From the NCBI GenBank assembly GCA_019915135.1, contig JAHLMK010000011.1:248001-312000 (forward strand): a stretch of 64,000 nucleotides of DNA, given 5' to 3'. Position numbers and translations under genes: made by a program. Positions 22,649 to 35,985 of this stretch are shown piece by piece (the stretch's first letter is position 1; every line of letters begins with the position of its first letter). The notes beneath the pieces are model-generated. The model saw nothing but the letters and a program-made list of their open reading frames with translations, was not told where the DNA came from and searched no databases. Source of the stretch: Strobilurus pachycystidiatus (lineage: Eukaryota; Basidiomycota; Agaricomycetes; Agaricales; Physalacriaceae).

Positions 22649-24644
22649 TTAAGCGACGTTAACAGCGGCTACGCCTTCTGTGACCTCTTCGATGGTGGTG
22701 TTCCCCTCGATGAGCTTCGTGATCTTCCCAATAGCGATTGTACGACCTTAACATTAAGTGAGAAAAGGTTCCACGAAAGAGTGGAGATTTAGCAGACCTT
22801 CGTCTCGTAGCGTGAATCGACCAAGTTGAGGGTAGTCAGCAAACCTTTCCACACAGATCGGGGCCGTCGTTTCGATGAGAGCAACAATCTTTTGGCCTGG
22901 AAGAGATGAGATGAATGTTCAAGGGGAAGAAGATAGTGACTTACCTTTCTTGGCGAACTGAGGAGGCTTTCTGGACTTGCGGCCGGTTGTCTTGTCAAAG
23001 TAATGCAGTAGTTGCTGAAGCTTGTTAGCAAAAGAAGATCTTCAATGAAAAAGAAAACGTACTGTCAGAACGACTTCCTCGGATAGCGTATGGACGTGTA
23101 AGACAGCAGAGTAACCGGCGCAGATAATGCTCTTGTGCTCCAAGATGGCTAGCTGGGCTTCAAACTGGCGAACAGCATGGATGGGCTTCGATGGGCTGGT
23201 GAGCACGAATCCAGGACTAATATCCTCATCATCCACGCCACGGATACGGATACGGACGTTGTCTCCGCAAAGCGCCGAGTTGACTTCTTCCTCCATCTCG
23301 TTGTAGATGGCGGAGACTTCGACAACGTCTTTGTTGGGCATGAGCGTGAGCGTGTCGCCTTTGCGCATATGGCCTGACTCGACTTTGCCGACAATGACGG
23401 TACCCATCTCCTTGTATTTCTCGGATACGGGCATCATGAGTGGGGCATTGATCTTGCGATCTACCATGGGCATGTTGTCGAGGTGGTTGAGGAAAGATGG
23501 TCCACTAGAGCATGTTGATAAGAGATAACAGCAGATACCGATGGAATAGAACGTACGGCCACCAAGGACAGACATCTTTGGTTACTGGGTCCTTGAGATT
23601 GACACCAGTGTAGGCAGAAACAGGAATGAAAGTGACATCAGTTTTGGGGTTGAAGCCTGCGGATTTGGCGAAGGGAGTAAGCTTGTCTTTGATCTCGTCG
23701 TAGCGTGCTTTGGACCATTGGACAGTAGGATCGTCCATCTTGTTGACAACAATGATGATCTTGGAGACACCTGCAGTTTTGACCAACATGATGTGTTCGC
23801 GAGTCTGCCCGCCACGTTCGAAACCAGTTTCAAACTCTCCCTTTCGCGCGGAAATGACGAGGATGGCTACATCAGCCTGTGCAGCACCGGAAATCATGGA
23901 TGGGACGAATGTCTTGTGTCCGGGAGCATCGAGGATAGTGTACCGCCGTTTGTCGGTCTCAAAGTATGCACGGCCAACCTCAACGGTCTTGCCCTTGAGA
24001 CGCTCTTGCGGGGTAGAGTCGAGGGCCCAGCTGAGATACCAGGACTCACGACCAGCCTCTTTCGCTTCGCGCTCGTACTTTTCCATGGTACGCTTGTCGA
24101 CCATGCCCATGATGTAGAGTATGTTGCCACCCAGCGTGCTTTTGCCGGCATCGACGTGTCCGATGAAGACGATATTGAGATGCTCCTTGACTGATGAAAA
24201 TTTAGCACATGTAGATAGATTGTTCCCAAGTCACGGTTGCCCACCTGTGCCAAAGAGATCTTCGAGGGTGTTCTGGTCGGCGACTTTCTCTACCTCCTGT
24301 GCAATAGCGGTGGTATCCGTTTTGGCCTTGTCCATCGTGAATGTTCTGGAGGGAGCGGGTGAGTCTGCCTTGACGGGTGGTGGTGCGGCCTTGGCGGGTG
24401 GTGGTGCTGCTGGCGTTGGCGTGGGTGCGGCCTTTGGTTTGGCAGGCTCCACCGGTGCGGGCGTCGGTGTCGGAGGTGGTTTGGAGCCGCCGATGTTGAG
24501 AGATATTGTGGGAGGCGGTTTGGGAGCCTCTGTCTGCTCTGGGCGTTCCACAGGCGGAGGCAGTTCTTGCTGGGGCTGTGGCGTCGGGGCAGTGAAGGCC
24601 CTGCCCGGAACGAACTCAAAGGCGCCGGCGTTGAGTCTGCTCAT
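22649..24644 (-). CDS. SUP35: Translation termination factor eRF3 (Sup35) GTPase
   Basis: Class II release factor that works with eRF1 at stop codons. The start (24642-24644) gives MSRLNAGAFEFVPGRAF, which contains a perfect PAM2 motif (L4-N5-x2-A8-x-E10-F11-x-P13). The rest of the 120-residue N-domain is Pro/Ala-rich without the Gln/Asn-rich prion region of yeast Sup35. After an intron come the G-domain motifs GHVDAGKSTLGG, the eRF3 segment AGRESWYLSWALDSTPQERL (TVEVG with an acid, as in eRF3, replaces the EF-1A TIDIA), DAPGHKTF, NKMDD and PVSAYTG. Beta-barrel domains follow: MMPVSEKYKEMGTVIVGKVE, MRKGDTLTLMPNKD and IRIRGVDDEDISPGFVL. The C-terminus ends EGVAAVNVA, stop at 22649-22651. Several introns; intact. 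Confidence 0.94.
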
Positions 24645-24899
24645 TGTGGTGGTGGAGAGAGGGTGATGATGGTAGGAAGCAGAGGATTGCGATCACTTTA
24701 CAGTATCTGCCTCGCGCCGGCACCGACTGCCCGCTACCGTCTCCAGCAGTCTGCTGACTCGCAGTGACATCCGCGGGCATCCAAGCATCATTGCGCATTG
24801 CACGCTGTATATTCGCCGGAATAAATGAAAATAAAATACAACAATGATCAGCGTCATTGATAGCAGCCATGTGGCAGTGCCGGCTGCATCCCTCCCTCC

Positions 24900-27800
24900 A
24901 TGTCGACCGAAGGGGACGACTACCTCGCAGTCCTCAAGGCTGCCTACGACTATGCGCCAACGTCCGACGACGAGATAGCCATCAGCGAAGACCAGCTGCT
25001 CTTCCTCAAGGAGCGCGTCGACGACGAGTACGCCCTCCCGCCTTGTCCGCTGCCCGTGCCTGCTCACCGCCCTCCCCGACAGCTGGTGGAAAGTCAAGAT
25101 CAAGGGCGACTCCCAGGACGATGACTCGCCCGTCGGCCTCGTCCCTGCCGCTTACGTCGAGCAGGTGCGCCGCTTTCCTTCTCGTCACAGAGCCTCCCAA
25201 TCTGACGCACGGCTAGGCCGAGCATACCTCCGCTGTCAAGGCAATGTACGACTACGCGGCTAACGCTCCCGGCGAGCTCTCCATCACTGAGGACGAGATT
25301 CTTCTTGTATTCGAGTCTGAAGCCGATTGGATCCTCGTCCAGAGCAAGAAGCCGAATGGCAAGGCTGGCTATGTCCCCGCCAACTATGTCGAGGCCTGCA
25401 GCGAGGACGACGCACCCGCATCCGCGCCTGCACAGATCATCGTCCCCGACGACGTCCGTATCATCTCTCGCATCTCTCTCGCAGTCATCAGCTGACGCGC
25501 CAACAGCCGCCCCGGCCCACAAGCACTTATGTAGACCCCGCCGACCGTGTCGCCAATGCCAAGGCCAGTGCCGACGACATCAAGACATGGTCCGTCTCCG
25601 AGGTCGACAAGAAGGGCAAGAAGATGAAAGGCACTCTTGGCATTGGCAATGGCGCGGTGTTCTTCGCCAGCGAAACAAGCAAGGCCGCCGTCCAGAAATG
25701 GCAGACTTCCAACATCACACACATCTCCGTCGAAAAGGGCAAGCACGTCCACTTTGACGTCGACGATACCAGTCTCCACTTTAGCACGGGCTCCCGCGAC
25801 AATGCCGACGCCATCGTCGAGAAGCTCGAGTCGTCCAGAGCAATGTCCTTACCCGGCGGCGCTCCGGCTCCCGTTGATTCTGCCGTCGAAGACGAAGAGC
25901 TGGACGAGCCCGCACAGCCTCCTCGAGACGTACGAAAGCCATCCGTCCATTTCCAGCCCGGCTCACCGACCATTATCCCACCAAAGGACACTCCGTCGGA
26001 CGATGAAGTAGACGAAACCGAATCGGATGAACACGGGCAAGAACGCATCGCTGTCGTTCTATACGATTTCACTGCAGACGGTCCCGACGAGCTGTCTGCA
26101 AACGAGGACGAGAGACTAGTCGTGCTTGAGGATGACGACGCGGATTGGTGGAAGTGTCGCAACTCAAGAAACCAGGAGGGTGTGGTGCCTGCTTCTTATC
26201 TGGAGGTATATCCTTCTTTCCTTGATCATTCATCGTTGGCTGTGCTCATATATCTTAGCTTGCATCTGGCGGTGCAGGCCCTTCCACATCTCGTGCCGCA
26301 GAGATTGAAGAGGAGGACGATGCCGAGGAACGCGAGGCCGAAGAGCGCGCTCGAGCCCAAGCTGCTGCCGCGGCAGAAGCAGAGGCGAAGGCTAAAGCTA
26401 AAGCAGACCGCGACGCCAAACGTGAGGCGGACCGCAAAAAGGCGGAAGCTGAGAAACGCGCCAAAGAGGCCGCCGAACAGGCAGATGCTCGACGGCGGCA
26501 GAAGCAAAAGCAACAAGAGGAGGCCAACAAACGCGCTTCGCCTTCACCTACGTCGTATGTCTACCTATATTTGTCGCGTTGGAACACACTAAAAGCTGTC
26601 GACAGAAAACGGACAGAAGATACCCCCTCACCAAAACCTTCGACTGATCAAGGCCGCCCTCCACCTGCCAGCGTTCGCGTCTGGCATGACCGAACAGGCC
26701 AGTTTCGTGTTGACGCTGCATTTTTGGGTTTCAGCAATGGCAAACTTCGCCTACACAAGACGAATGGTGTTATCGTCGAAGTCCCCTCGGAGAAGATGTC
26801 TTCGGAAGATATGCGATATGTCCAGAAGATGACCAGTCGGAAGAGTCGACCACCTCCCTCATCCAAGGCCTCTGATGACGATATCCCCATCGGAGTGCAA
26901 TACCCGAACGCCAACGGCAACGCGAAGCGCTTGTCCCAAGCACCTCCGAAGAAACCGCCCGTGGATTGGTTCGAGTTCTTCTTGAACGCTGGCTGTGAAA
27001 TTGACGATTGCACGCGTTATGCGTCATCTTTCGATCGAGAAAAGATCGACGAGGGTTTGTTGCTGGACCTTTCGGAAGGCACCTTACGTTCGATGGGCTT
27101 GCGAGAAGGCGACATTATTAGGGTGATCAAGGCGATTGAGAAGAAGAAGCCACAGAAGGCTGAAGCAGACCAGACAAACAAGGATGAGGAGCTGGCCAAG
27201 CAGCTGCATGCCGAACTCAACGGTGGATCAAAGCCTGCACCGAACTTGTTCGTTGCGGGTCCAGGTGGTGCGTTGAAGGCTCCACGTCGGGGACGACCGA
27301 ATCCGAGCAAGAGCTTGCCGACAACCGTCGACCTGAACTCCATCGCTGGTCCTGCTCGCACAGAGTCTCCTTCACTACTCAGCAGTCCTGTACAGGCGCC
27401 CCCGCGCTCGAGTTCTGCTATCGGATTCGACGATGATGCTTGGACTAATAGACCGAGCTCTACGAAGCCGTTGACGCCGCGGGCACCATCTGCACCTCCA
27501 ACGGCGGCGACACAACCGCTTGTCGCAGAGCCGGCTCCCGCACCTCCTCCGGCACCTGCTGCGCCCCCTGCTGCCGCCCCCGCACAACAGTCTGCCCCGC
27601 CATCAACATCGACGACACCTGCGAATGGACTGGCCAATACCACGGATTCGGATATCTTCAATCAGCTCGCGCGTCTGAGTGATTTGAGGAAGAACACCTC
27701 GTCTGTTCCCGTCTCGACTCCCACTCCCCCGGCCCAGGTGTCCACGCCTTTAAGTTATCGATCTGGTTTGGGTATGGGGCCGTCTCCGGCTCCGATGGGC

Positions 27801-28659
27801 CAGCACCTACAGAACCAACAGACGGGTTTCGTGCCGCAACAGCAGCAGCAGCAACCGTACAACGGTCCTCGTGGGCCTTTCGCTCCCGTTCCCTCCAACC
27901 AAGGATTATTGCAGCCTTTGGTCCCCACACAGACAGGCTTCAACAGCTTTGTTCCGACAAGACCAGGTAGCAACCTGTCGCCCTTTGCGAACCCGCCGTC
28001 GTTCTTGTCCACGCAACCGACGGGCTTCCAGCCACAACAGCCGCTTATGTCGCAGCCTACTGGCTTCCAGCCTCAAATGTCGTCGCCTACTGGTTTCCAA
28101 CCTCAACAGTCGCAGCCTACAGGTTTCCAACCTCAGCAGCAGTCTCTGATGTCCCAGCCGACTGGATTCCCTGGCGTGCAGCCCATGATGTCGCAGCCGA
28201 CTGGGGTGCCGTTTGGTGGTATGAACGGAGGTTCGGGAATCATGAGTCGTAAGTTTCGTCGTTTCCCTGGTGTGCAGATTTCTCACATGCTTTTTTAGAA
28301 CCGACTGGTATGCCAAACAACAATTTCGGGGCCTTCGTCGCGTTATCATCACCGCCACCTGTTCCTCCCTTACCCAACAATAACAACAACTCGACTAACG
28401 CCGCCAACATCTTTGCTCAAATGAAGTCTGGCACATTTGCTAAGGACGACGCGCCGCAGGGAGCTGGTAGGTACTTTTTTCTTGTTTCTTGTTGATTTGC
28501 TCACTGCGGTTACAGTCAAGTATGATGCGCTTCGTCCCAACCGTAAGCAATTCTCATTGTGTCTTTCTAGAGGAGCTAATTTGTCCTCCAGCGATGCAAC
28601 CGCAAGTCACTGGCTGGGGCGGGTATGGCGGCGGTGGATACACGGGATACCAACAGTAA
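24900..28659 (+). CDS. SLA1: Sla1-type endocytic actin-regulating adaptor
   Basis: Cortical adaptor of clathrin-mediated endocytosis. The ATG at 24900 opens SH3-1 (LKAAYDYAPTSDDEIAISED). SH3-2 follows (VKAMYDYAANAPGELSITED, AGYVPANYVE), then a PH-like segment (DKKGKKMKGTLGIGNGAVFF), SH3-3 (IAVVLYDFTADGPDELSANE, GVVPASYLE) and an Ala/Glu/Lys-rich coiled coil (about 26300-26540). SHD1, which binds NPF cargo signals in the family, is VRVWHDRTGQFRVDAAFLGF. The SAM-like SHD2 is DWFEFFLNAGCEIDDCTRYA. A Pro/Ala linker leads to a C-terminal repeat region with QPTGFQPQ-like units (about 27800-28230). The tail ends GWGGYGGGGYTGYQQ, stop 28657-28659. About eight introns. Domain order matches yeast Sla1. 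Confidence 0.93.
27950..28225 (+). repeat. TGFQPQ-type tandem repeats at the SLA1 C-terminus
   Basis: Seven or more copies of a short unit coding Q-P-T-G-F-Q-P-Q with L/M-x-x-Q-x-T-G registers such as PLMSQPTG and SLMSQPTG. In yeast Sla1 and Pan1 the L-x-x-Q-x-T-G motif is the Prk1/Ark1 kinase site. The match to that motif is seen; phosphorylation is inferred. Confidence 0.7.
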
Positions 28660-28750
28660 TTTACGATCTTTCTTACCATTCTGTAATTTTTTTCCCATCT
28701 GGAGGAGGAAAATAATATGCGCATCCGTGGAACAACTATACATCGATAAA

Positions 28751-31700
28751 TTACAAGACATCCAAAATTAAGGCAAGACCTCTATTATCCTTTGAGTGTA
28801 CCCTACGCGTAAAAAGTAAGTTTTCAGAGACAGCCGGACCTCTGGTGCTAAGTCTCTCGAAAGCAGGTCCGTGACATGTGGATATGTCCACTCGAGGTAT
28901 GTTGCAAACTATGTCGTCCATCAGGAATTCAATGGCAGCAACAAAGGAATGTAGAGGACTCACGTCTCTATCGTCGAATCGACAATAGCCATCGACAATT
29001 TCTGCAATGACGGGAGTCCATGCGACAATGTTTTTGCCTTGAGTATCGGCACGTAGTTTGTTGTAATCGCAGATCACCTGCCGACCAAGTCTAGAAAATG
29101 CGAATTTATATACGTCCAGTTCAAGGTGTAGAGAAAAAAGTGCGTACGGCATCATGTGGTTCATGATTTCCACCCGCGCACTTTGATGCTCAGGTCGAGG
29201 ATCGAAGTACATCCGCAGCAAGATGTGGACAAGCGTTGCAGCACTGCTTGACTCCTGCTTCAAGAGATTTGGCAGATGCTTCATGAATCCTGAATGGGAT
29301 TGAAGATGATGAGCTAAGCAAGAAGCATTGAGGAAAGTGCACGTACCAACTTTCCATAGACCAGTCCGTAACTCCTTGTCTTCATTGAATTGGCGTGCAA
29401 ACTGATAACTGTGGTCGAGTGCCTTCATGAGGTCGAGTAATAGTGGCGGAGGAATCATTTTGAAGAATTTGTCGTTTCGTAAGAGCTCGTTCAAAGTTTC
29501 TATAAGCAATAGCTGTAGAACACATTTGACAATGATTTGCTTGAAGATTCGCCGACGGTCAATGGCGGGTTGAGTGGACGGCGGTCGCTCCGTGCTCGGT
29601 GATAGAGGTGCAGGTATTATCGTTTGGCCATTAGATTCTATGTCACGTTAGATCGGTGTACGGTCCTATATTTTAGCAATAACTATACCTTCGCTGATGT
29701 CCGGACTGGGCGAGTCGACTGCGATTCTAAGACTCTCGTCGAAGAGTTGGTGAGGCGTCGTTGTCTTGAACAATTTCAAGAAGGTCTTCGTAACGCGCTC
29801 CCACCGAGCCGGGCTGAGTTTCTCCACGTTGTTCTCAAGCAGTTGCTGAAGACATGACGTTCCAATATGTGACAGGGTATCGTTTTCTGAAACAAGCTTG
29901 AGAAAAACGTGACTCAAAGAGCGAGGAAAGGTACCTTGGCAGATACAAACACAGAGCAAGTCTAAAAGTCCGTCTAGGAAACGTTCCAGAATGTCGAAGT
30001 AGAAGGTCCAAAGATCTATAACGTCGCGTAACGCTTGGATCATGGTCGATGAGAGCCAGACACTTTGGTCCTCTTGTGAACTAAATCGTGACAAGTCTTG
30101 AGTTGACTTCAAGACCGAGAAGATAGGGAATATGAGTTCTTGGCAGACGGTGTCCCAAAACTCGACTGGGTAATCTTTCCCGTATGTTTTGAGAGTGGAA
30201 AAGAGTGAGTCAAGCGCGCTGGATGCGAGTAAGCGACCTTGACGACTAACGGGAGGACAAACTTTGAACTCACAGCCGCCGAACTTCGAGATCTTCCCCG
30301 TTCATGATGATGTCGTAGAAGCCAAATAGGACTGGATACCAGTACCTGATCATGTTGTCGTCCATGGTCGACTTGGGCATGTCGGGCGACCATCCACACT
30401 CGGGGCATTCGAGCATTACCGGGATCACTCCACGAAGCATGGCGATCGCAAGGAGAGAGATCTTCTGGTATTTGCTGACCTTGCAGAACTCCGTTATGCA
30501 CACCGTCAGATCGGCGAATGCACCATGTTGCACAATGGCCCCAAAGTGGTCACGGTTCAAACGAGTTACGATCTCGAAAGCCGAGTTCGCAATGCGCTCT
30601 GGAACACATGGAAATCAGCATGGAGTCGAGAAGACGCATAACAGACCGCCGACCTGTTAGCACTTTGGACGCAGCCTGGAAAACGCCAAACATTGTGTGC
30701 CAGCCCGAACGCATGTTTTGTACCCGAGCTTGTATCATCTGTGAAAGACATTGAAGCACCTTGGATGAAAGTGAGTGGATAGTCCGGGAACCAATCAGCA
30801 CACGTACCATGTCCCGAATTTCAGGGTTCGGGTTATGGATCATCGTATGTTCAAAGGGCTTCAGGAAATCCTTTTGGAACTTGAAATGAGACAGCTCCTC
30901 TTTCTCCAAGAACCTCATCGCGAGCTGTCGTAGCGAATCCAGGGCAAAGAAACCGACATGCGGATTGTTGTGACAGCAGACCTAGGTCCGTTTAGCACAG
31001 AAAACACTACCTGCGGATGAAAATACCTGATTGAAATGTTCACCTAAGATGTCCCACAAATTGGACCATTCGAGACGAATTCGGTTCATGTTGTAGTACG
31101 AGATCTCCACAAGCTTTTGAAGACTAAACAGCCGGGGGTGTTGAGACAGTCCAGAGGACTGGATTTCCTCCCATGAAACATCGCTGAGCGCGCGCACGAA
31201 GTCAACGATAGCTGTCTAGAGAAACATGAGCTCAGGTCAATACTAACTGGTGCCACTCACTCCGGACAGGAAATGACTCAAGGAGAAGACCATATCGGCA
31301 GCGACGGTGATATGAGTTGACCGACTTTCATTGGCTAACTCCTCCGTGGGTAACTTCCTAGGTTTCCTACAGCGGAGTGAACTTTACTGGTAGATCGAAG
31401 GGATACCTTCACATACCCTTTCTTGCCAGACTCGACATCAACACCGCCACTGATCAGCTGCATACGTTCCAACTGACTGACACAAGTGAGGACTTCGTGC
31501 CAAGAGCCCTTCAAGTTGTTGCCGTCTGTGACGGCCACGTCCAGAAGGGCCTTAATGGCCTCCATGTTCTTCGCCTTCATCTCGCCCAAGTTGTTCAGGA
31601 AGGTGAATTTGGCCAACGTCGTGACGAACGCATTCCGCTCGAGCTCGAGGTCAAAGAAGCAGACAATACGAATGGCGCTCTTGAATCCGTCCAAGCACAG

Positions 31701-34700
31701 CTCCACGATTTCCATGTCGTCAGTTTCCTGCAACGGGCCTGAAAGACCAGCGAGGAAGGCGATCCAAGCCACCTCGAACATGGGGCGAACGTGAACGAAA
31801 TGCGATGCACTGAAGAACTGATCGATGTTACGCGACCCCTTCCGTTGCGTTCTCATCATCGTCTTGAACAACGCCTACTAAACGTCAAAATTTCAACACT
31901 ATGCGAAAAAAGAGATGCTTGCCTCAGTCTTGTTGGCCATGCCAATTGTCTGTAACACGTATGCCTCCTTCTGAAGATCGCGACCAACGTTAGCGATCGC
32001 GTTGGCCAAGCCCGGTCCAGTTGGCGCTGGTCCTGCAGCTTCGATCTCGTCCCGCATACGGATTTCGTCGTTGACGATCTCGTCAAAGACCGCGTCCAAG
32101 AACTCGTCGGGAAGATTAGCACCATCGTTTATTCCACGGTTGTTCTTCGCAAAATCGGCTTTAGTCATTCGTTTCTTGACTTGTCGACTATGCTGATCGG
32201 TGTTCAGCATGATGATCGAATAGGCGAGAACATAAGCCGCATCTGTAGCATCTTCAGAGACCTGCGTGTCGTTCATAGTTCGGACATACCAGCGTTTGCG
32301 AACGGTGTCGAGGTGTTCGTAGCAATGTAGCGATCTGCAAACTTCAGCATGAAGCGATCAATCTTCTGACCCTCTCCGGGAAGACGGAAAGTCTGCAAGA
32401 AGGTTCGAAGGGCGTCCGTGAACGTCAAATTGTCAAAGGCGAGGCTATCCACAAATGCATGCATAACGTTGATATGTTCTTGATCACTGGAGATGTAATC
32501 AGAGGGAAGAGTCGAGATAGACGATGTGGCAATTACCCTTCACCGAGATACTCCCCGATCATGGCTTTGTTGAGTCCGTCTGTGTTCAAGAGGAAATGAG
32601 CAATGTCTGCGGGAGCCTTGCTTGGAATGAATCCAGTTTCAATCAGGAACTCAATTCCCTGGAAATTTCTTCAGTTATTGAAATAAGACAGGGCAATGCA
32701 AGACCACATACACGCTTAGGTTTGAAGTTAAACTTCTTGATACCTTCCAAAAGCGTCGTCTTCCTCTGCTTCGCGTTCTCGAATCGTCCAGGATCATCAG
32801 TTATATCCGGAGTCTGCAGTCTGTTGAACGTCTCCACACTCGCATGCCCACTGGCGGAAGACAGCCTGTCCAGAGAAACATCAGGCGTAATCGAATCTTG
32901 GCGGTTGAGCTCTCCCGGCTGCGAGTGAGGTGTGACACTCTCCTCGACAGTCTTCCCAGATGCTGTACCCCAGGCGACGAGCGACCTGAGAACAGTCACC
33001 AAGCACTCAAGAGCCTGCCTCCGAAGTTGGCTTTCCGACAAGCCCAGCGTAGCCGAGTCCATGGAACCTGACACAGACGCCACCGAAGTACTTAGGGACG
33101 GACCTATCGGAGTCGCTGCCTTCGACGTAGGCTGGACAGCAGGGCTCTGAGGTTCCGGAGCAGGTTTGTGTGTCGCGCTATGCGGTGTCGTTCCAATTTT
33201 GGAGATGATGTTCATGATGCTATTCATAGAATTTAATAATGAACGGCGACACGTTATCGATACACTCACTGCTCATAGATGTTGTCCGCAGCCTCCCTGT
33301 CGCAGTCGTAGTTCAGATAGATTTCGACAAGTGCCTGTGGATCTTGACATAAACGCGAAAACATCCCCAGAACGACAGCTTTCTGCTTCAACGTAGCTGT
33401 TTTCATCTCCAGTATTGGGATGAAGATTTCATGCAGCAAGACTTCAATTTCTTTCTGGCAACGCACAGGCGCATATAAGCGATCCACTCGCGTACAGAAG
33501 TGTGTATGCGCACCTTGAGCTTGGTTCTCATTCCCGAAAGGACTCTCCAGAAAATCTCCACACTCAAGTCGAACACCTGGGGAACGGGACTGACAGCATT
33601 GCGGCTGAGACTGAGACATAGCCACTGGTTGACAGCCTGTACAAAAGGTGTCGCTTCGTGGGTCGAGTTCGAGTAGACGATCGAACCAGGATCGACGAAT
33701 AATGGCATGTGCGAGTTGAGTAGATTGAGCACGATATGCAGGGAGAGCAACTTCGACCGCATTGCATGAGACTTGAGATCTCGCTCACTGTACAAAGGTC
33801 AATACATAGATGATAGCAAGGAAAAAATGTCACCTCTCGGTATTCAACGAATTCATCGAGAGTCTGCACATCGAACGGAACACAAGGAACGCGTCCTTGA
33901 TGAAAAGGTCGTTCAATGTCATGCCTGCGTGACTTTCATCAACGATGTCTTCCGTATGGTCAGTCATGTGCCTGCAGGTGGCTGTCAGAAAGTGGCCAGT
34001 AGAGCGCAACAAAAGGCGAACCGGTCGTGACTGAAACCAGCGCTTGGAGTCGCGGGAGTAGTGCTACCGTTTGGTGGGTGGGGGGGCTCCGATGGCACTG
34101 ATTCGTGAGATTCTGAGGGCGCGCTGGATGTAGTACCATTGAGTTCAACCTCAGAATCACCGTTGACAGACTGGCTGGTCGAACTAGTAGAAGAGGTGGC
34201 ATGATGTGGAAGACTATCTTGACTAGAGCGAGCTATGCTTGGCGTGACACCGTCATGACTGGCCGACGATTGAAAGGTATGCGAGTCCCGACGTACGCCC
34301 ACTTTGCAGCGCGAGAAGACGTGATGCACCATCTGGGTAAGACCACCTTGGGCAACCATCTGGTTGATTGGGTCCGTACTGAGCAGAAAGATGTTGTAGA
34401 CGGTGCGAATCGCCTTCAAAAGGGAGGAGTGATGAACAAGTATGGTTGGCGAGAGGACAAGGGCGAGGAGCGCCTTGACAATCTGGAGGGACACGGATTC
34501 GGGCGTAGCTTCGACGTGACAGGCTGTGATTGTATGCACGACGAGATCGACCAGAGACGGTGGGCCGGCATCCGACTGGGACGCGCGCGCGGAGGAACGG
34601 GCCGCAATATGGGGAGAGGGTGGGGGCGAGGGGAGGACGGAGGGTGTGGAGTCGGCGAAGAAGGAGTAGGATATGAGCTTGGAGATGCAGTCCAGACTGG

Positions 34701-35403
34701 CAATCATCAGCTTCTCTGTCCTCGTTTCACAGGCCAGGCGCAGCGGCTCGAATATCTCGCGCGGGCGATCGCCGCCTTGGCCTGAGCGAATCATCTCGAG
34801 AGCTTTTTGAGTGCTTTCGCGAAGCGGCGCCGAGCGTTTCGCCTCCTTGGAAGCAGCAATGGTCTCCAGGGCTGAGGAGATGAGCACAATAGACACGGTG
34901 TGGCCCTTGGAGATGGTCAGCGAGCGCCGATGGACGGACGAGGTCGGAGTGTCTGGGTGCAGCGACTGTGAGGTGGACGGCCGTGCTTGAGGCTCCGTCG
35001 CCGGCTGCGCTGCGATGGATACGCTCTGTGTCAATTCCGGCTTGGTGGGAGGTGTCGGCGGTGTTCCCAACGGCGCATCTGGCTCAGCCGGAAGGCTGGC
35101 CTCGAGAATGTCGGCGCGTTCTGTGGGTCTCTCGGGCACGGGGGCTGGTATGGGCGTCAGTTCCTGCTCGTCTTGGGCGACTGGCTCATCGCTGGTATTC
35201 CCATTGACAGTGGGCGTCGTTTCTAGAGGCTGTTCATAATGCGTAGGTGTTTGCACGTCGAGCTCGTCGTGTCGGTCAATGTCGCCGTTTGGCGTTTCCG
35301 GTGTCGACGTGTACTTCTCGAGTGGGGGCGACAGGGGCAAGGGAACGTCCGGGGCCTGCGTAGGCTCTTGGACGCTGTCGACAGCATCGTTGGTGGCCGA
35401 CAT
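28751..35403 (-). CDS. SEC7: Sec7/BIG-type ARF guanine nucleotide exchange factor
   Basis: Large Golgi GEF that activates Arf1 at the trans-Golgi. The start (35401-35403) gives [20 protein letters not shown] and a 150-residue Ser/Pro/Glu-rich lead. The DCB region follows ([34 protein letters not shown]), then the HUS region (about 33900-33300). The Sec7 domain spans about 32740-32000: [30 protein letters not shown] with the catalytic glutamate after [19 protein letters not shown] and [18 protein letters not shown]. The HDS repeats run to the stop at 28751 and include [40 protein letters not shown] and [20 protein letters not shown]. At 6.65 kb with about 20 introns it is the longest gene here. 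No frame break was noticed. Confidence 0.93.
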
Positions 35404-35985
35404 CGTCGGTGACGAGCCGTGAGATGGTTGCAGTTACGACAGAAATTTGGAAATCACCTCGAGAGTCACCTTCGTAACTCCGCTTACGAAGGTCACATCG
35501 TTCTAGCATTTCCGTGGATCATCCGCTCTATGACTTCTGCGGCCGCGCATGTTTGCCTGCTAACCGAGCACTTGAGAACGATGAGCGAAATCACTCTCGG
35601 CGCGTCGGCCACGCTGTAATTTACCCATAGACCCAAGTGCACAGTGTAAGTGTGGGCACTGGGGACGCGTTCTTTTCAGGCATTGGCCCGCCACATGCGC
35701 GGCTACGTTGCCAAGCTTCCCTCTCTAGTTGTGCTTTGAGTGGTGTATAACCAAGACCTTTCAAATTTCCCTGGCAAGAAAGCTCGACTTGTAGATACAC
35801 TCGCAAGTAGTATACATAGTGTCCGATGTTGGACTCAGTGCGTCTAGTCATCTTGTCAGGCCTCATAAAGCAACGATGTCGTCGACATTGCGCCCTCGAA
35901 GATGAGGCAATGAACTCTCAGTATCTATCTCAAAGGGGAATCTACATATTTGCTTTGTAAGGAGCGAGTCTTTGATACAGTAGTA
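35404..35985. other. Intergenic region upstream of SEC7
   Basis: 582 bases between the SEC7 start and the stop of the first GH93 gene, all minus-strand neighbours. It should contain the SEC7 promoter. No gene or repeat recognised. Confidence 0.5.

Noticed and set aside
34201..34785. 194-codon plus-strand reading over SEC7
   Set aside because: Antisense of the conserved DCB region of Sec7.
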